This document shows, piece after piece, positions 54,298 to 64,000 of a DNA stretch of 64,000 nucleotides. The notes below the pieces were generated by a model, which made no database searches, was not told the origin of the DNA, and saw only the letters and a list, made by a program, of their open reading frames with translations. The DNA is from Galdieria sulphuraria (lineage: Eukaryota > Rhodophyta > Bangiophyceae > Galdieriales > Galdieriaceae). Position 1 is the first letter of the stretch. Every line of letters starts with the position of its first letter. The stretch covers positions 21,121-85,120 of the forward strand of contig NW_005178412.1 in the NCBI RefSeq assembly GCF_000341285.1, written 5' to 3'. The translations under genes were made by a program, and so were the position numbers.

Positions 54298-54965
54298 GTA
54301 AATATTTGTTGTATTTTTAGTCTATTGGTTGGATATGCTATTTGGTTTGTTGTACTTCAAATGATAAAGTCTTCCATAGTTGACATAAAGCATCTTTTCC
54401 TATGTGTCATATAAAGAAAACCTCAAGACTTTTAGAACTTGGAATCCTTTTATACTTTTTGATATTGTTATATGGAAGAATGGCTTCTGTAAAAAAGTGA
54501 TAAATAGTGAATCAAATGGATTAGCCTATATTATTGTGGATGACAATGAAATGAATGAATATAATTTGTTTTCCTTTATAGACTAGAAAAATAATGATAT
54601 TATACTCTTTATGGAATCAGCGATGCTTCATCTTGTATACAATATGGATATCTTTTTGTTCACAGAATTATGACTAGAATCGTAATTTGAATAAATATTT
54701 TCTTGTGTAGTTTAGTATAATCGAAATCATTAAATACATCAGATAGGTTTGGAAATATAGTGACAAATGTGCTTAGTCTTTACCAATTAGTTTGTCGAAA
54801 TGGTTTGTAAGGTCTCCTTAAATGTGTTGATCTTTAGTGAAATCTGCAAAAAGCCTATCCAAAAATTGCCAGATATAAGGCCTATGATAAAGTTGTTCTC
54901 ATGAGAAAAAAAAAGTCAGAAAACTTGAGGTGAATGCAATATTCTTCTAAAAGCTTAATTAATTT

Positions 54966-55217
54966 CTACCAAAAAGAAAAAGATATTTGAAAGCAGGGCA
55001 GTATGTGTAACAAATGTATGGATTTCAACTCTTCAATAATTTTGTTCGATAGAAAAAGAATGCTATTTTCTATTTTGTTATCTCCAAGGTAACGTTCCAC
55101 AATATTTGAAGCAAAGTATTCCAAGGGAAAATCAAGTTTTCGGTTGCAAGCCTTCCATAACCTTTGACACGAAATCTTCATAGGATAGGGTTTAGTCCAC
55201 GGCATTGCATTTCTCAC
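54966..55217 (-). pseudogene. Coding-like fragment, unknown
   Basis: An 83-codon frame with internal ATGs; protein-like stretches include RLWKACNRKLDFPLEYFASN, IVERYLGDNKIENSILFL and IIEELKSIHLLHILPCF. No family is recognised and there is no flanking gene structure. It may be a remnant or an exon. Confidence 0.25.
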
Positions 55218-55562
55218 TATGATTACTCGTTACTGTGAAGTTGCTGTTTCTAAGTCAAAGGCCACATGTTATCTCTTCCCAAAATTATCTACACATTTCC
55301 TCTATTTGAAATTCTATAGAAGAAAGTGTTGTAATGCTGCTGTTTCAGCTGTGGAAGTGATCTTGCATTATCGACATTGAACGGGCCTTTTCCCCTTACG
55401 ATGCTAAAACATTAGTTTGAAAAAGAATTTGTTCACAAGTATGGGTCTGATCATCAAGGGTGTTAAATAACGAATAGATTCAATATTCTCATTGCAAAGA
55501 AAATAGCATAAATTTCACGAAGACAAGAAGCGCAAAGATGGAGCTTCACTAAGTGCTACTAC

Positions 55563-55584
55563 ATATATATATATATATATATAT
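55563..55584. repeat. (AT)n microsatellite
   Basis: About eleven AT units, followed after a short pyrimidine-rich stretch by a CTAG that would serve as a splice acceptor for the coding-like frame at about 55601. Confidence 0.85.
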
Positions 55585-57122
55585 TTATTACTCTTTCTAG
55601 TTGTAACTGTCTTCTTCTTGACCACAACATTCGTCCAAGTCAGGATCAAATATTGCCATCTCCTCAAAATTCTTGCTTTCGCCATGCAATTTCTCCTTTT
55701 CCATATTCAAGTCCAAGTAGTTCGTTCATGCCAAGATCAGGTATTTATATCTCACCAAGACGGCGGAGACTTTGCTTGGAGATAACGTTGCTGAACCAGT
55801 TAAAGACGAAAGAACTTGAGACATGCTTGCACTTTCCCAAAAACAGTTGTGATAGTGGTATTTCTCTCAGAAGCTAGTTAGTTCTTCATCTTTTATGTGC
55901 TTTCACAGAGACGTTCGATCAGCATAGCGAAGAAATAGGTCATTGTACCTCGAACCAGTAATCTTCTAAAATACTCTAGAACAAATATTTTGCAGGTAAT
56001 CCAGATTCTAGGACTCCTCAAGCATTCTCTCAACAATTTTCCATATTTGCGGAAATGTAATTGCATTCATTATTCTGAAAGCATAAATTCTGGTTGGAAA
56101 GGCCTCGGCAGAAATCATCAAATATTGAAGAGAGTCAAAGAGGAAACATTGAAAAATGCCAGACAATATTATTCGAATGATATAGACAAGGTGTTGAGAC
56201 TTCAGTTGCCAAAAAATTCCAACATAAATCCAACCTATACCTACTGGCCTCAATTATAAGTGTTTGAAACCAGGCGAAGCCATTGAAAAGATTCGTGTGA
56301 CTGTCTCTGTCTGAAGATACATTTGTGAGTCTGTTATACGAGTGCGATAGATAGGAACAACAATAAGTGAAAGAGTTGCGATAGCAAATACAACTCGCGT
56401 GATTTGTCAACGCTTGCAACCAAAAGACAACCCATCAACATAAACATTGCAAGAAGCTGACAGATGCACAATTTCTAATGACTGCCGTTCCATTACCAAT
56501 TGGTGATTCGTTCTTCTCTTTTGTTGTATAGACATCTTCACTATCTTTTATGACTTTTGGAGCGTTCCATATCATTCACAAGGCACCATTTACTTCTGTA
56601 CCATTTTGTATACTATTCCCATAATATTTGTGAGAAAAACCAACCGCGAGAAAATAAGAAGCCTTTTTTTTCTTTTGAAATATTCAATTATAATCCAAGC
56701 ATGAGCAAACCAAACAAACTCCATAGAGCATGGATATAAACCTAGGAAAGAGGTCTTTTTACAAGGTGATTAAATAATTGGTCACGCTGTACACATTATT
56801 ATTTTCAGAGACTGTTTCGTTGACACAGAAAGTCATGAACCTAAAGGAAAACTCCTTTGTTTCATCTTCTTCTATGTTAGGTTCGTAGAAGGAAACTTAT
56901 TAAATAGCCGCTGAATCAATATCATTGGTAAAATGTATAGTGATATGAGAAAGAGGTTGTTTATTCCCTGCTATAATATATCCTTTCTCATGTTGATATA
57001 AACACCAACTCTTCTTTCATGACGACTCTCAAATAGCTTTGATTGTTCTAGAAGACTGTCCCATTGACACATTGAACCTATTCTGAATAATAGGTCATTT
57101 GCCCAAATGGAACTTTCAGTTA

Positions 57123-57533
57123 TCCACTAGACAAAAGCCATCGTTGAAGCCTTAGAAATCACAATTTACTTTAAGAAAGTTGTTACAGGTGATTATACAA
57201 GAGTTAAATAAAAACAATAGAATCTATGAAGAAATCAAAACCTCTCATGTTACAGATTCTTTGCTTGTTTATAGCTCTATATTGCTGAGAATTGAGAAAC
57301 TCTGGAGTCTCTTTCTTAGAGACTTGTATTTTGTTTATCATTTGAACATTCTCACAGATGTCCTTTACAAGGTTTGGAAAAGATGGCTACTTCTTTCGAT
57401 ATGTGAGTTTTTATTGTCTGATGAAAATATAAATGGTTTGTGGATTGTATTTGGCAAGTTGATTGTCATAGCAAGGGTTTTCGACGTTGATTTCGAAAAG
57501 TTAACCTATAATCAACAACACAAATCTAGTTAA
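57123..57533 (+). pseudogene. Coding-like fragment, unknown
   Basis: A frame of about 117 codons, preceded by TTACAG like a splice acceptor, reads as a helical, hydrophobic protein (VTDSLLVYSSILLRIEKLWS, WKRWLLLSICEFLLSDEN, ends FDVDFEKLTYNQQHKSS). A second, overlapping frame just upstream (IVEALEITIYFKKVV) also looks coding. No ATG opens either one. It is probably a decayed gene. Confidence 0.3.
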
Positions 57534-58480
57534 ACTTGCGATTATCAGAGTTGTGGATTTGTATCAACTTGAAGCAAATAGTTCCTTTGATCGTTCTCAA
57601 TCGAAAGGTATATCAGAGTCGACTAATTTTGTGTCTTTACATCGATAAGGTCCACTTCAAGCTGCAAAAAGTTTTCTAGAACCACCAAAATATACTTAGA
57701 GCACTACTTGTACAAATTTATTGAATCAATCGATAGTGGTACAAGTCTGAGACTCCAGGAAGCTGCCATAGACACATTGCGGAACTAAAACTAGAAAAAT
57801 GGTACGTTGAACAACTTGGCACAGAAACACCCCAAACTTACATAGTACTTTTTCAATTTTGAGCAATACCCAGCAACTAGACTCTGTGAAAAGTAGAAAA
57901 AGTTCAAAAGACTGTACATTTCCTCTATTGACAGATAAAGATTAATCCATAAGCTTAGCTTGATCATCCTTTTTTATTGACAGTAGTAACGAGAGAACGT
58001 CAAAAGACTTGTGGTTAACGAAGAAAACTTTGAAAACTGTTAAAACTTGCTCAGAAGATTAAGACCTTTGTACTATTAATGCTACCACTATCACCTCATA
58101 AGGACTCTCAAGATTCTTATGTCTGAAAGATAAGAACAAGCCAACCTCGACTTTTGCACTTGTTTATACTTTTTGTTGTTCGTTCTTCACATCCATTTTC
58201 TTGACTACTCAAAAGCAATCTATTCTAACATAAAAATATTGTCTTTAAAGATTAAAACCAGTCATAGTTGGGTTCTTCTCTTTTGTTCTATAAAGGAATG
58301 AACAGTTTCATACTAGTAGGAGGCTGCTTACAAAGAGTAATCATGTTTGGGATATGTCAGATAGATGTCTTTGTATACTGCATAATTGTCTTGTGGAAAG
58401 AAGCCAACAAATGACAATTCTGTGGCAGAAGTAACCTGAGATTCGAGTTATCTTGATCTGGGCCCCTGGAAGTTCTCTTC

Positions 58481-59710
58481 ATGTATTGAAGAATTTTTTT
58501 GGTTCTTTCATGTGTTTTGATGCTCGGAGAATGTCTTCAGATAAGTTATTCTTATCCAAGTACTTATATAGTACAAGTTCCTAGAGGACTGGATGTCCAT
58601 GTTGTGTTAGGAAGTAAGGTGTTGATAAATAACCGTACCTTGTACAAGATCCTTTCCACTTCCTTATTTCCTCCAGTGAATATAGCAACCGATATTCCAG
58701 ATTGTAGAGAATCCGGTTTTGAAGAAACTATTTTGAAAGCAAATGATACTTTACTGGATACAAGTTTCATACCCAGTTTGTGTGCATTAGAAAATGTTTC
58801 GTTGATAGAAGGAAGAGTCTATGAGTCTGTTCAAGGAGGTCATCGTATTCAGTTTCAAGGGTATTTAGAAGAAAACTCGTTGGATCGTTTTTTGCAAGAT
58901 GACGCTCCTGCTTCTTTCCTCAGTCAGATAGGACAAGTCCGACCGAGAGTTTATCGTTCGTTTGATAGTTTTGGTTTACNCGTGGTGACAATACCTGAAG
59001 TTGTCCACAAAGCCAGATGTTTGGTTATTGGTGGAGGTGGTGCAGGTGGCACCGCTTTTGGAGACACAACTGTAGCGCCTGGAGATAAATTGAAAGTGTA
59101 TGTTGGTAAAGGTGGAAGTGGTGGCAACCTAGGCTGTGGAGGAGGAGACGGAACGTTTTCGGGCTTTGTCAGGTTGTCTGGTGGCGATTGTAGAGATGGG
59201 AACCCTGGCAGTACAAGTGGTCCGGGTAGTGGTGGTACCGTTGGTGGTGCAGGTGGACGCACTGTAAAAGAAGAAGGTTCTGGAAGTAATGGAGCTGCTT
59301 CACAAGGTGGTTCCGGTGGCAATCCATACGAGTACGAGTTGTATAACAATGGAGAAGGAGGCATATGAGGAAGTTATTTTGGAGATGTTGGTCAACCTGG
59401 CAAAGCTGGTCTGATTCACGTTATTTTTGAGCCTTCTTCATCTGTCATGGATATAGAACATTTTCGGAAAGAGTATGAAAAACTTGCTCAACGCTGCCGT
59501 TTTTTTTGGTTATTGCAGGTGGTCTCTCACATTTATATGAGACTCCTGATGAATACTACACTGAAGCCGTCTCCAATATATAGATGGACATCGGTGTTGT
59601 TTTGTGGTATATTGTTTGCTTATTCCTCAAAATATTCGAGTGTTTGTTGTATGAGACAGCTTTACGACTGCTTTGACTCTTTTTGTGGATCTACTCTGGA
59701 CAGCACATAA
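58481..59710 (+). pseudogene. Glycine-rich secreted or surface protein gene, apparently broken
   Basis: Reading from ATG at 58481, the frame is M-Y-stop followed by a good signal-peptide core (RIFLVLSCVLMLGECLQ). An alternative ATG at 58520 would truncate the signal peptide. The body has a beta-rich N-terminal part (STYIVQVPRGLDVHVVLGSK, then EGRVYESVQGGHRIQFQGY). A Gly-rich domain (CLVIGGGGAGGTAFGDTTVA, GKGGSGGNLGCGGGDGTF) follows. A TGA at 59366-59368 interrupts it, after which the same frame continues as GSYFGDVGQPGKAGLIHVIF. Further on, coding character moves to another frame after a T8 run, toward a possible membrane anchor. One ambiguous base (N) lies at 58980. Sequencing error cannot be excluded. 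Confidence 0.6.
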
Positions 59711-60912
59711 CGCGAATCTTTTATTTAGGACCTGAAACGAAAGAATAAAAGTTTCGTGAAAGATATTATCATGGTAAAATAAGCACTTTTTCATCAGAAA
59801 ACTGCGAACCCTTTGAGATTTGGCAAAGTTATCTATATCTTCAATGAAATGCTTACCACATATTGCTAATTGGTTTTGCAACTCACAGTTACAAACTGTA
59901 TTTTAGAAAGAATTTTTTTTGGTTTTGACTATGTCAAATTCAAAAGAAAATTCCTGCCATAAAGAACCTATTTGAATGAGAAAGTTTGGCTTTTGTATAT
60001 TGATTATGCAGTATTTATATCGAGTTGAAAACTACGTTGATAGCACAAGTTACGTTATTGTCACTATGAGAAGGTTTCTAAATGCATCCGGCCATTTTTA
60101 CGTAAGCTTTGATGACAATAGAAGAGCTTCATTTTATTTTGGCTCTTGAATACTTTTCCTGACTATCCACCAAAATTATTATGAGAAAGAAAAGTCGAAA
60201 ACAAGTCTGATGTTACTTTGTGTTGGTTGAATGCATAGTAAAATTCCACAAATACTCGGGTATAATCAACAAAAGTGTCTCATTTATGTTAATGAAGAAA
60301 AAACGGTCTGTTTGTAGTTTTAAGAAATTGAATTTTTCTAACGAAAAACTCACATGTGACTTGTAAACAACTCCTTCTTCCTGTGTTCTTGCTATTTCCT
60401 AAGGTTTTGTTTCAAGCTTGTAAGTTTCCACTTCATTCAAAACAGATTCGTAATGTTTAAACTGGAACTGCAATTTTTTCTCAATGGAGAGACAAGCAAG
60501 TTATTCCCATTAAATATTCAAATGTGCTTAGGATTATAGCTGTTTCTTCAATCATTACGGAGAAGGAGTTTCCGTGGATGTTGACTGAAAAATCTATTTT
60601 TCATTTCATTCATTTTGAGTTGTCCGGATCTGACATACATCGCTTCTCGTGCAGAAGAGATATGTGCTGTATTTTACTTTTGGTCAACTGAAGCAAAATT
60701 TTGTGAATAAGTTGATCTGATCCAATTTTGCTTTGAAAGCAGATGGGAATACATTGTCAAAGCTTCCAATATCATAAATAACGACAACTCTTGTCTATTT
60801 CATCACATTCCTTTTCAACACGGAAAAACCTTCAACTATATCGAAAATTAACTGTCACATGCATAACACGCATCGGGAGCAAATACACATTTGTGAGCAT
60901 GATGAACAGCAA
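59711..60912. other. Gene-poor region
   Basis: About 1.2 kb with no recognisable gene, RNA or repeat on either strand. Confidence 0.5.
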
Positions 60913-61404
60913 TCAGTATGGATGGAACAGCCTGTTGAGAGTTTTCACAAATAACAACAAGATGAAAACAATTTGTTTGGTGACAAGAGAAAAATTCAAA
61001 CTTGTCATATGCAAAAGATGTCCATTGAATATGCTCATCTGACTGTGGCATTTGTAAACTTTTTCATAATCGCCATAAGCTCCTTGTCGACCACATTCAA
61101 GAAGGCAATTTAACTGCATTACCGAGTGATTCGCCAGAATTGAAGGCTTCCACTCATTGCAAATCATTCGGCACGTTGGACAGGCTGTATTTCCGACCTT
61201 GAGCGCAATCTCTACAGAAGACATTTCTACAATTCTCCAAACAACAAGAAGAAATTTGAATGCTATACCAAATAGCACAATTGAGATATTTTCTTCCAAA
61301 TAACTCAATTTCTTTCTAACATCCTCTGGTTGGACATATTTGGTAAAAATAGCTGGCCATCTCAATGGATGGATAAATAGGGCAGCTTGAAAAATATGCT
61401 GCAT
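60913..61404 (-). CDS. Orphan 163-aa ORF with Cys pairs and two hydrophobic segments
   Basis: An ATG-opened frame, unusually long for this stop-rich composition. A first hydrophobic segment (ENISIVLFGIAFKFLLVVW) is followed by a Cys-containing stretch with CPTCRMIC and LLECGRQGAYGDYEKVYKC. A second hydrophobic segment lies near the end (IVFILLLFVKTL). The four to five Cys could bind metal or form disulfides. No family is recognised. It could be a real small membrane protein or an exon of a decayed gene. Confidence 0.38.
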   Translation of the reverse strand: MQHIFQAALFIHPLRWPAIFTKYVQPEDVRKKLSYLEENISIVLFGIAFKFLLVVWRIVEMSSVEIALKVGNTACPTCRMICNEWKPSILANHSVMQLNCLLECGRQGAYGDYEKVYKCHSQMSIFNGHLLHMTSLNFSLVTKQIVFILLLFVKTLNRLFHPY

Positions 61405-62047
61405 ATGCTTTCATCGATATTACATGTAGAGGATAAAAAGTAATGTGTCATCTTTCCATTCTGTGTCGCAGTGCATCAGAAAATATCGATTCGAGCAAGT
61501 AAAATCTTCCTAAAAATTCCCTTCTACTCCGTAATGATATCATGCTGTAGTTACCAGATACGTTCTATCATCTTCATTTGATGATAAGACGCTGAGAACA
61601 TCAAGGTAAAATGTTTATATACCGTTAAAAATAACAAACTTCGAATTGTAGAGACTCCTTCGATAAGCTCTTTCGGTTGGAAAGAAAGTAACACGCAATT
61701 CATTCTGGTGACAGGTAGACGAAGATTAACGACAAACAGAGAATATATCGCAACAGGTTTCCAAGTTTTACAGATGGGCCAAGTTGATCTGAACTAGTAG
61801 TTTTCATTGAAGAATTACAAAAATTTTTAAGCGAGAGTTGAGCTTCGTCGTTGTGAGCTTAATTTATTCATTATACAAATGGTAACAGTAGAGAGCGTCA
61901 TTCAAAATAAGCAGCTGTGGCTACAGAAATAAATTCCCTCAGGCTTGATAAAGTTATTTGACAAAGTCTCATAATATAACCCAATGTAGGAGACTTTTGA
62001 AAGTATTTGACTCTGTAAAACTTCTCAGATATTAAAACAAAATATTC
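61405..62047. other. Spacer downstream of the ATPase gene
   Basis: About 640 bp with no recognisable gene or repeat. Confidence 0.5.
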
Positions 62048-64000
62048 CTAAATATTTTTGGAAAGAGATAAAACTATTTCTTGTAGGGTTGAAATGCCAA
62101 TATTTCTCGAATGTGGATTATCCACAGATTTGAAAGCGTTCCTTAAATTCGATAAAACGTCTTTGCCAATAAAGTTTTCTACATCAGCTTCAGAAAGAAT
62201 AACCAATTCACAGTTGTGAGGAATCACGAAATCTTCAACACTATCGCCAGATGAATAACAACGACTAGAATAATTCAAGTCCTCAGATACGTTGGTTGCT
62301 AACTGAGTACTCATAATAATCAACATACAATGCCATGTAGAATGACTAGTCAATACTTGATCATGCACTGGTTTTAAAAACTTGTGAGCTTCTTCCAAAA
62401 TTTCATTCCATCGAATACCATTACGACTCCATCGGCCTTTACAAGCAATACCCACAATCATCAAGTTCTTCTCATTCGTTCTTCCATGCAACTTGAATAA
62501 TATATCTGGACTATGAAAAGTTGAATGAAATGGAATATATATCTTTCCAAATTCTAACATTTCTTCCACTATCCTTTCCCATTCATCATTGCTTCCAAAT
62601 GTCATTCTCTCCATTCCTGATACAGCTCTGGTATAATGTATAGATTTCATATAATAAGCAGCAGATTCGGAAGAAAATTGGAAATTCATTTCATTCCAAA
62701 CACAAGACAATTGACCAAGAGTAGAAAACATTGAGCTGTTTGTAGGACGCCGAGAAAAATGTAAATAAAACAGTGTAGCAATAAGACCTTCAAAAATTCG
62801 ACATTTCGACTCATAAAAGAAATCAACAGATTGAGACTTGAGAGTCTGTAAAAGTAACCATTCTAAACGATCATCCTTTAAGCCTTGGTCAATATATTCA
62901 ATCAGTAACTTGGGAATCAACACTTCATAGCGTTCGTTGCGGTCTGGGTCTATAACCAATCGACGATAGAGACACATATCTGTAACTAGATCAAACAAAA
63001 ACACATCAGAATTGGAGCTCATTTGCACAGTTTCATCAAAATCAAATCGAATACGATACAAAGATAATAACGTAAGCATTCTTAACAAGCGCTTACGCTG
63101 CTCACTGAGACTTATCAGACGAGGTAAGAATGGAGCAACACAATAATTTGTTACTAAAAAACCATTCATTATGATCAAGAAGGTTTCCTTAGATAATAAG
63201 AAATTGCTGTTGGATGATTTATACAGCAAAAGGTAACTGATTGCTCGAACAAGTAAACCAGGAACACCACCAGTCAATTCCAACAACAATTCTGCAAGTT
63301 CACTAGTTGAGAAGTCTTCGTGACAAAGAATTTCTGAAACCTTTGGGCTCCCAGGGAATAAAAAGCAAGAACTTTTCTCCAAATGTTCCACGATACTATG
63401 GTTCTCAAGCGGCGAAAGAGGAATAAACACTAACTGAACCCTTGAGACTGAAGCTACGTAATTATATATATTTAAGCCTTCACTTTTCCCAACAACTATA
63501 AAAAACAAGTCGGGTTCTTTGCACAATTGACTAATGATACCGAAAAAGTCGTTGTAAGGTCGAACCACACCTTTGTCATTCTTCTCCAGTTCAAAAAAAG
63601 TTCCCTTTGTATCAAACACACCAACTTCATCAAATGCCACAAGAAGATATTGATCGGAAGGAATGTTTAAGATTGAACGGATTTTCTGGACCAAAGCATC
63701 ACTCCTAAGTTTTAGTTCCTTGAAACATTCGTCCGGGTCTGGTTGCGGAAGACCTGATTGCAAAAAAGCAGCCTTTACTAACAAATAGTAGACTGCCCAC
63801 TTTAGGTTGCGTTCTTTCGGTTCTGTGGGCTCCAACTCCCTCAAATCCACAAAGAGCAATGAAGCCCTTTTCAGCTTCTCCAGGAAACCTCTTCGGTTGG
63901 CCTTCTCAGACTCACCAACGTAATCGAGACCTATCAGTGCACTTTCACCCATATTATTCACCAGTTCCAAGTAACTTTGTACGAATTTCGTCTTCCCACT
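62048..64000 (-). CDS. P-loop ATPase of archaeal/STAND-like type, 5' end outside the window
   Basis: The frame is open to the right edge, where it begins with SGKTKFVQSYLELVNN, the end of a Walker A motif. The first part of the gene is therefore missing and 650 codons are visible. Walker B is YLLVAFDEVGVFD at about visible residue 120, followed by FFIVVGKSEGLNIY (sensor-like) and a helical winged-helix-like part (LAELLLELTGGVPGLLVRAI). The C-terminal 200 residues include SPDILFKLHGRTNEKNLMIV, which has a loose resemblance to the nuclease-fold domains attached to some STAND-like ATPases; catalytic completeness was not judged. This architecture recalls the expanded archaeal-type ATPase family reported from Galdieria and attributed to horizontal transfer. 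The single long exon agrees with that. Confidence 0.65.
   Translation of the reverse strand, partial: SGKTKFVQSYLELVNNMGESALIGLDYVGESEKANRRGFLEKLKRASLLFVDLRELEPTEPKERNLKWAVYYLLVKAAFLQSGLPQPDPDECFKELKLRSDALVQKIRSILNIPSDQYLLVAFDEVGVFDTKGTFFELEKNDKGVVRPYNDFFGIISQLCKEPDLFFIVVGKSEGLNIYNYVASVSRVQLVFIPLSPLENHSIVEHLEKSSCFLFPGSPKVSEILCHEDFSTSELAELLLELTGGVPGLLVRAISYLLLYKSSNSNFLLSKETFLIIMNGFLVTNYCVAPFLPRLISLSEQRKRLLRMLTLLSLYRIRFDFDETVQMSSNSDVFLFDLVTDMCLYRRLVIDPDRNERYEVLIPKLLIEYIDQGLKDDRLEWLLLQTLKSQSVDFFYESKCRIFEGLIATLFYLHFSRRPTNSSMFSTLGQLSCVWNEMNFQFSSESAAYYMKSIHYTRAVSGMERMTFGSNDEWERIVEEMLEFGKIYIPFHSTFHSPDILFKLHGRTNEKNLMIVGIACKGRWSRNGIRWNEILEEAHKFLKPVHDQVLTSHSTWHCMLIIMSTQLATNVSEDLNYSSRCYSSGDSVEDFVIPHNCELVILSEADVENFIGKDVLSNLRNAFKSVDNPHSRNIGISTLQEIVLSLSKNI

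Larger units (their letters stand above)
54298..58480. other. Gene-poor AT-rich region with coding-like fragments
   Basis: About 4.2 kb without an intact recognisable gene, bounded by the compact core and a broken gene. Several short open frames have protein-like composition but no start or no continuation: 54966-55217 minus, about 55600-55877 plus, 55990-56259 plus and 57123-57533 plus. One TA microsatellite is present. No tRNA, terminal repeat or transposase was recognised. Confidence 0.55.

Noticed and set aside
58951-59364. Proline-rich open frame on the minus strand
   Set aside because: It is the antisense of Gly codons (GGT/GGA read as ACC/TCC/CCA) in the glycine-rich gene.
58481-59368. 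UGA decoded as selenocysteine or Trp in the glycine-rich gene
   Set aside because: No supporting hairpin was recognised, other genes here end normally at TGA, and a nearby frame change points to decay or error.

Overview
The window looks like nuclear DNA of a unicellular red alga of the Cyanidiophyceae, most likely Galdieria sulphuraria or a close relative. It is AT-rich, and eukaryotic genes sit only tens of bases apart. Most introns are 42-63 nt. The gene set is mixed: plastid ferredoxin, NFU, ferrochelatase and a plastid SRPBCC protein; mitochondrial preY and a Tim44-domain protein; peroxisomal hydroxyacid oxidase; and nuclear CDC6, CDC45, pontin, YEATS and Aquarius. The species call is inference, because no rRNA or organelle marker is present.

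Layout. Positions 1-3.2 kb are gene-poor, with a truncated gene at the left edge and coding-like debris. From 3.2 to 54.3 kb lies a compact core of about 30 genes on both strands. In order these are Derlin, an organelle membrane protein, RRP1, ferredoxin, CDC6, NFU, RUVBL1, an orphan, golgin-84, IMPDH, SerRS, preY, ELP4, CDC45, two tandem bZIP-like paralogues, an L-2-hydroxyacid oxidase, an SRPBCC protein, a TBC-like protein, a giant coiled-coil protein, Mpv17, beta-amylase, ferrochelatase, S-formylglutathione hydrolase, a diacylglycerol kinase, a YEATS protein, an orphan, a plastid protein, a PPTC7-like pseudophosphatase, a FUSC-type membrane protein, Aquarius and a Tim44-domain protein. From 54.3 to 64 kb the DNA is gene-poor again. 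It holds a broken glycine-rich secreted-protein gene, a cysteine-containing orphan ORF, and at the right edge a P-loop ATPase resembling the expanded archaeal-type ATPases of Galdieria.

How the genes relate. CDC6 and CDC45 act in origin licensing and firing. GCGCCAAA-like (E2F-type) words lie just upstream of CDC45, IMPDH, the giant coiled-coil gene, the YEATS gene and the ferrochelatase/esterase pair, which suggests a shared cell-cycle promoter element. RUVBL1 and the YEATS protein are subunits of the same chromatin-remodelling complexes in other eukaryotes. No operon, CRISPR array, tRNA or rRNA was found. The best leads for new biology are the tandem bZIP-like family, the PPTC7-like pseudophosphatase, the TBC-like protein with altered catalytic fingers, the E2F-like word set, and the unusual splice signals (a GC-AG intron, repeated AAG acceptors, and an extremely intron-dense Aquarius gene).
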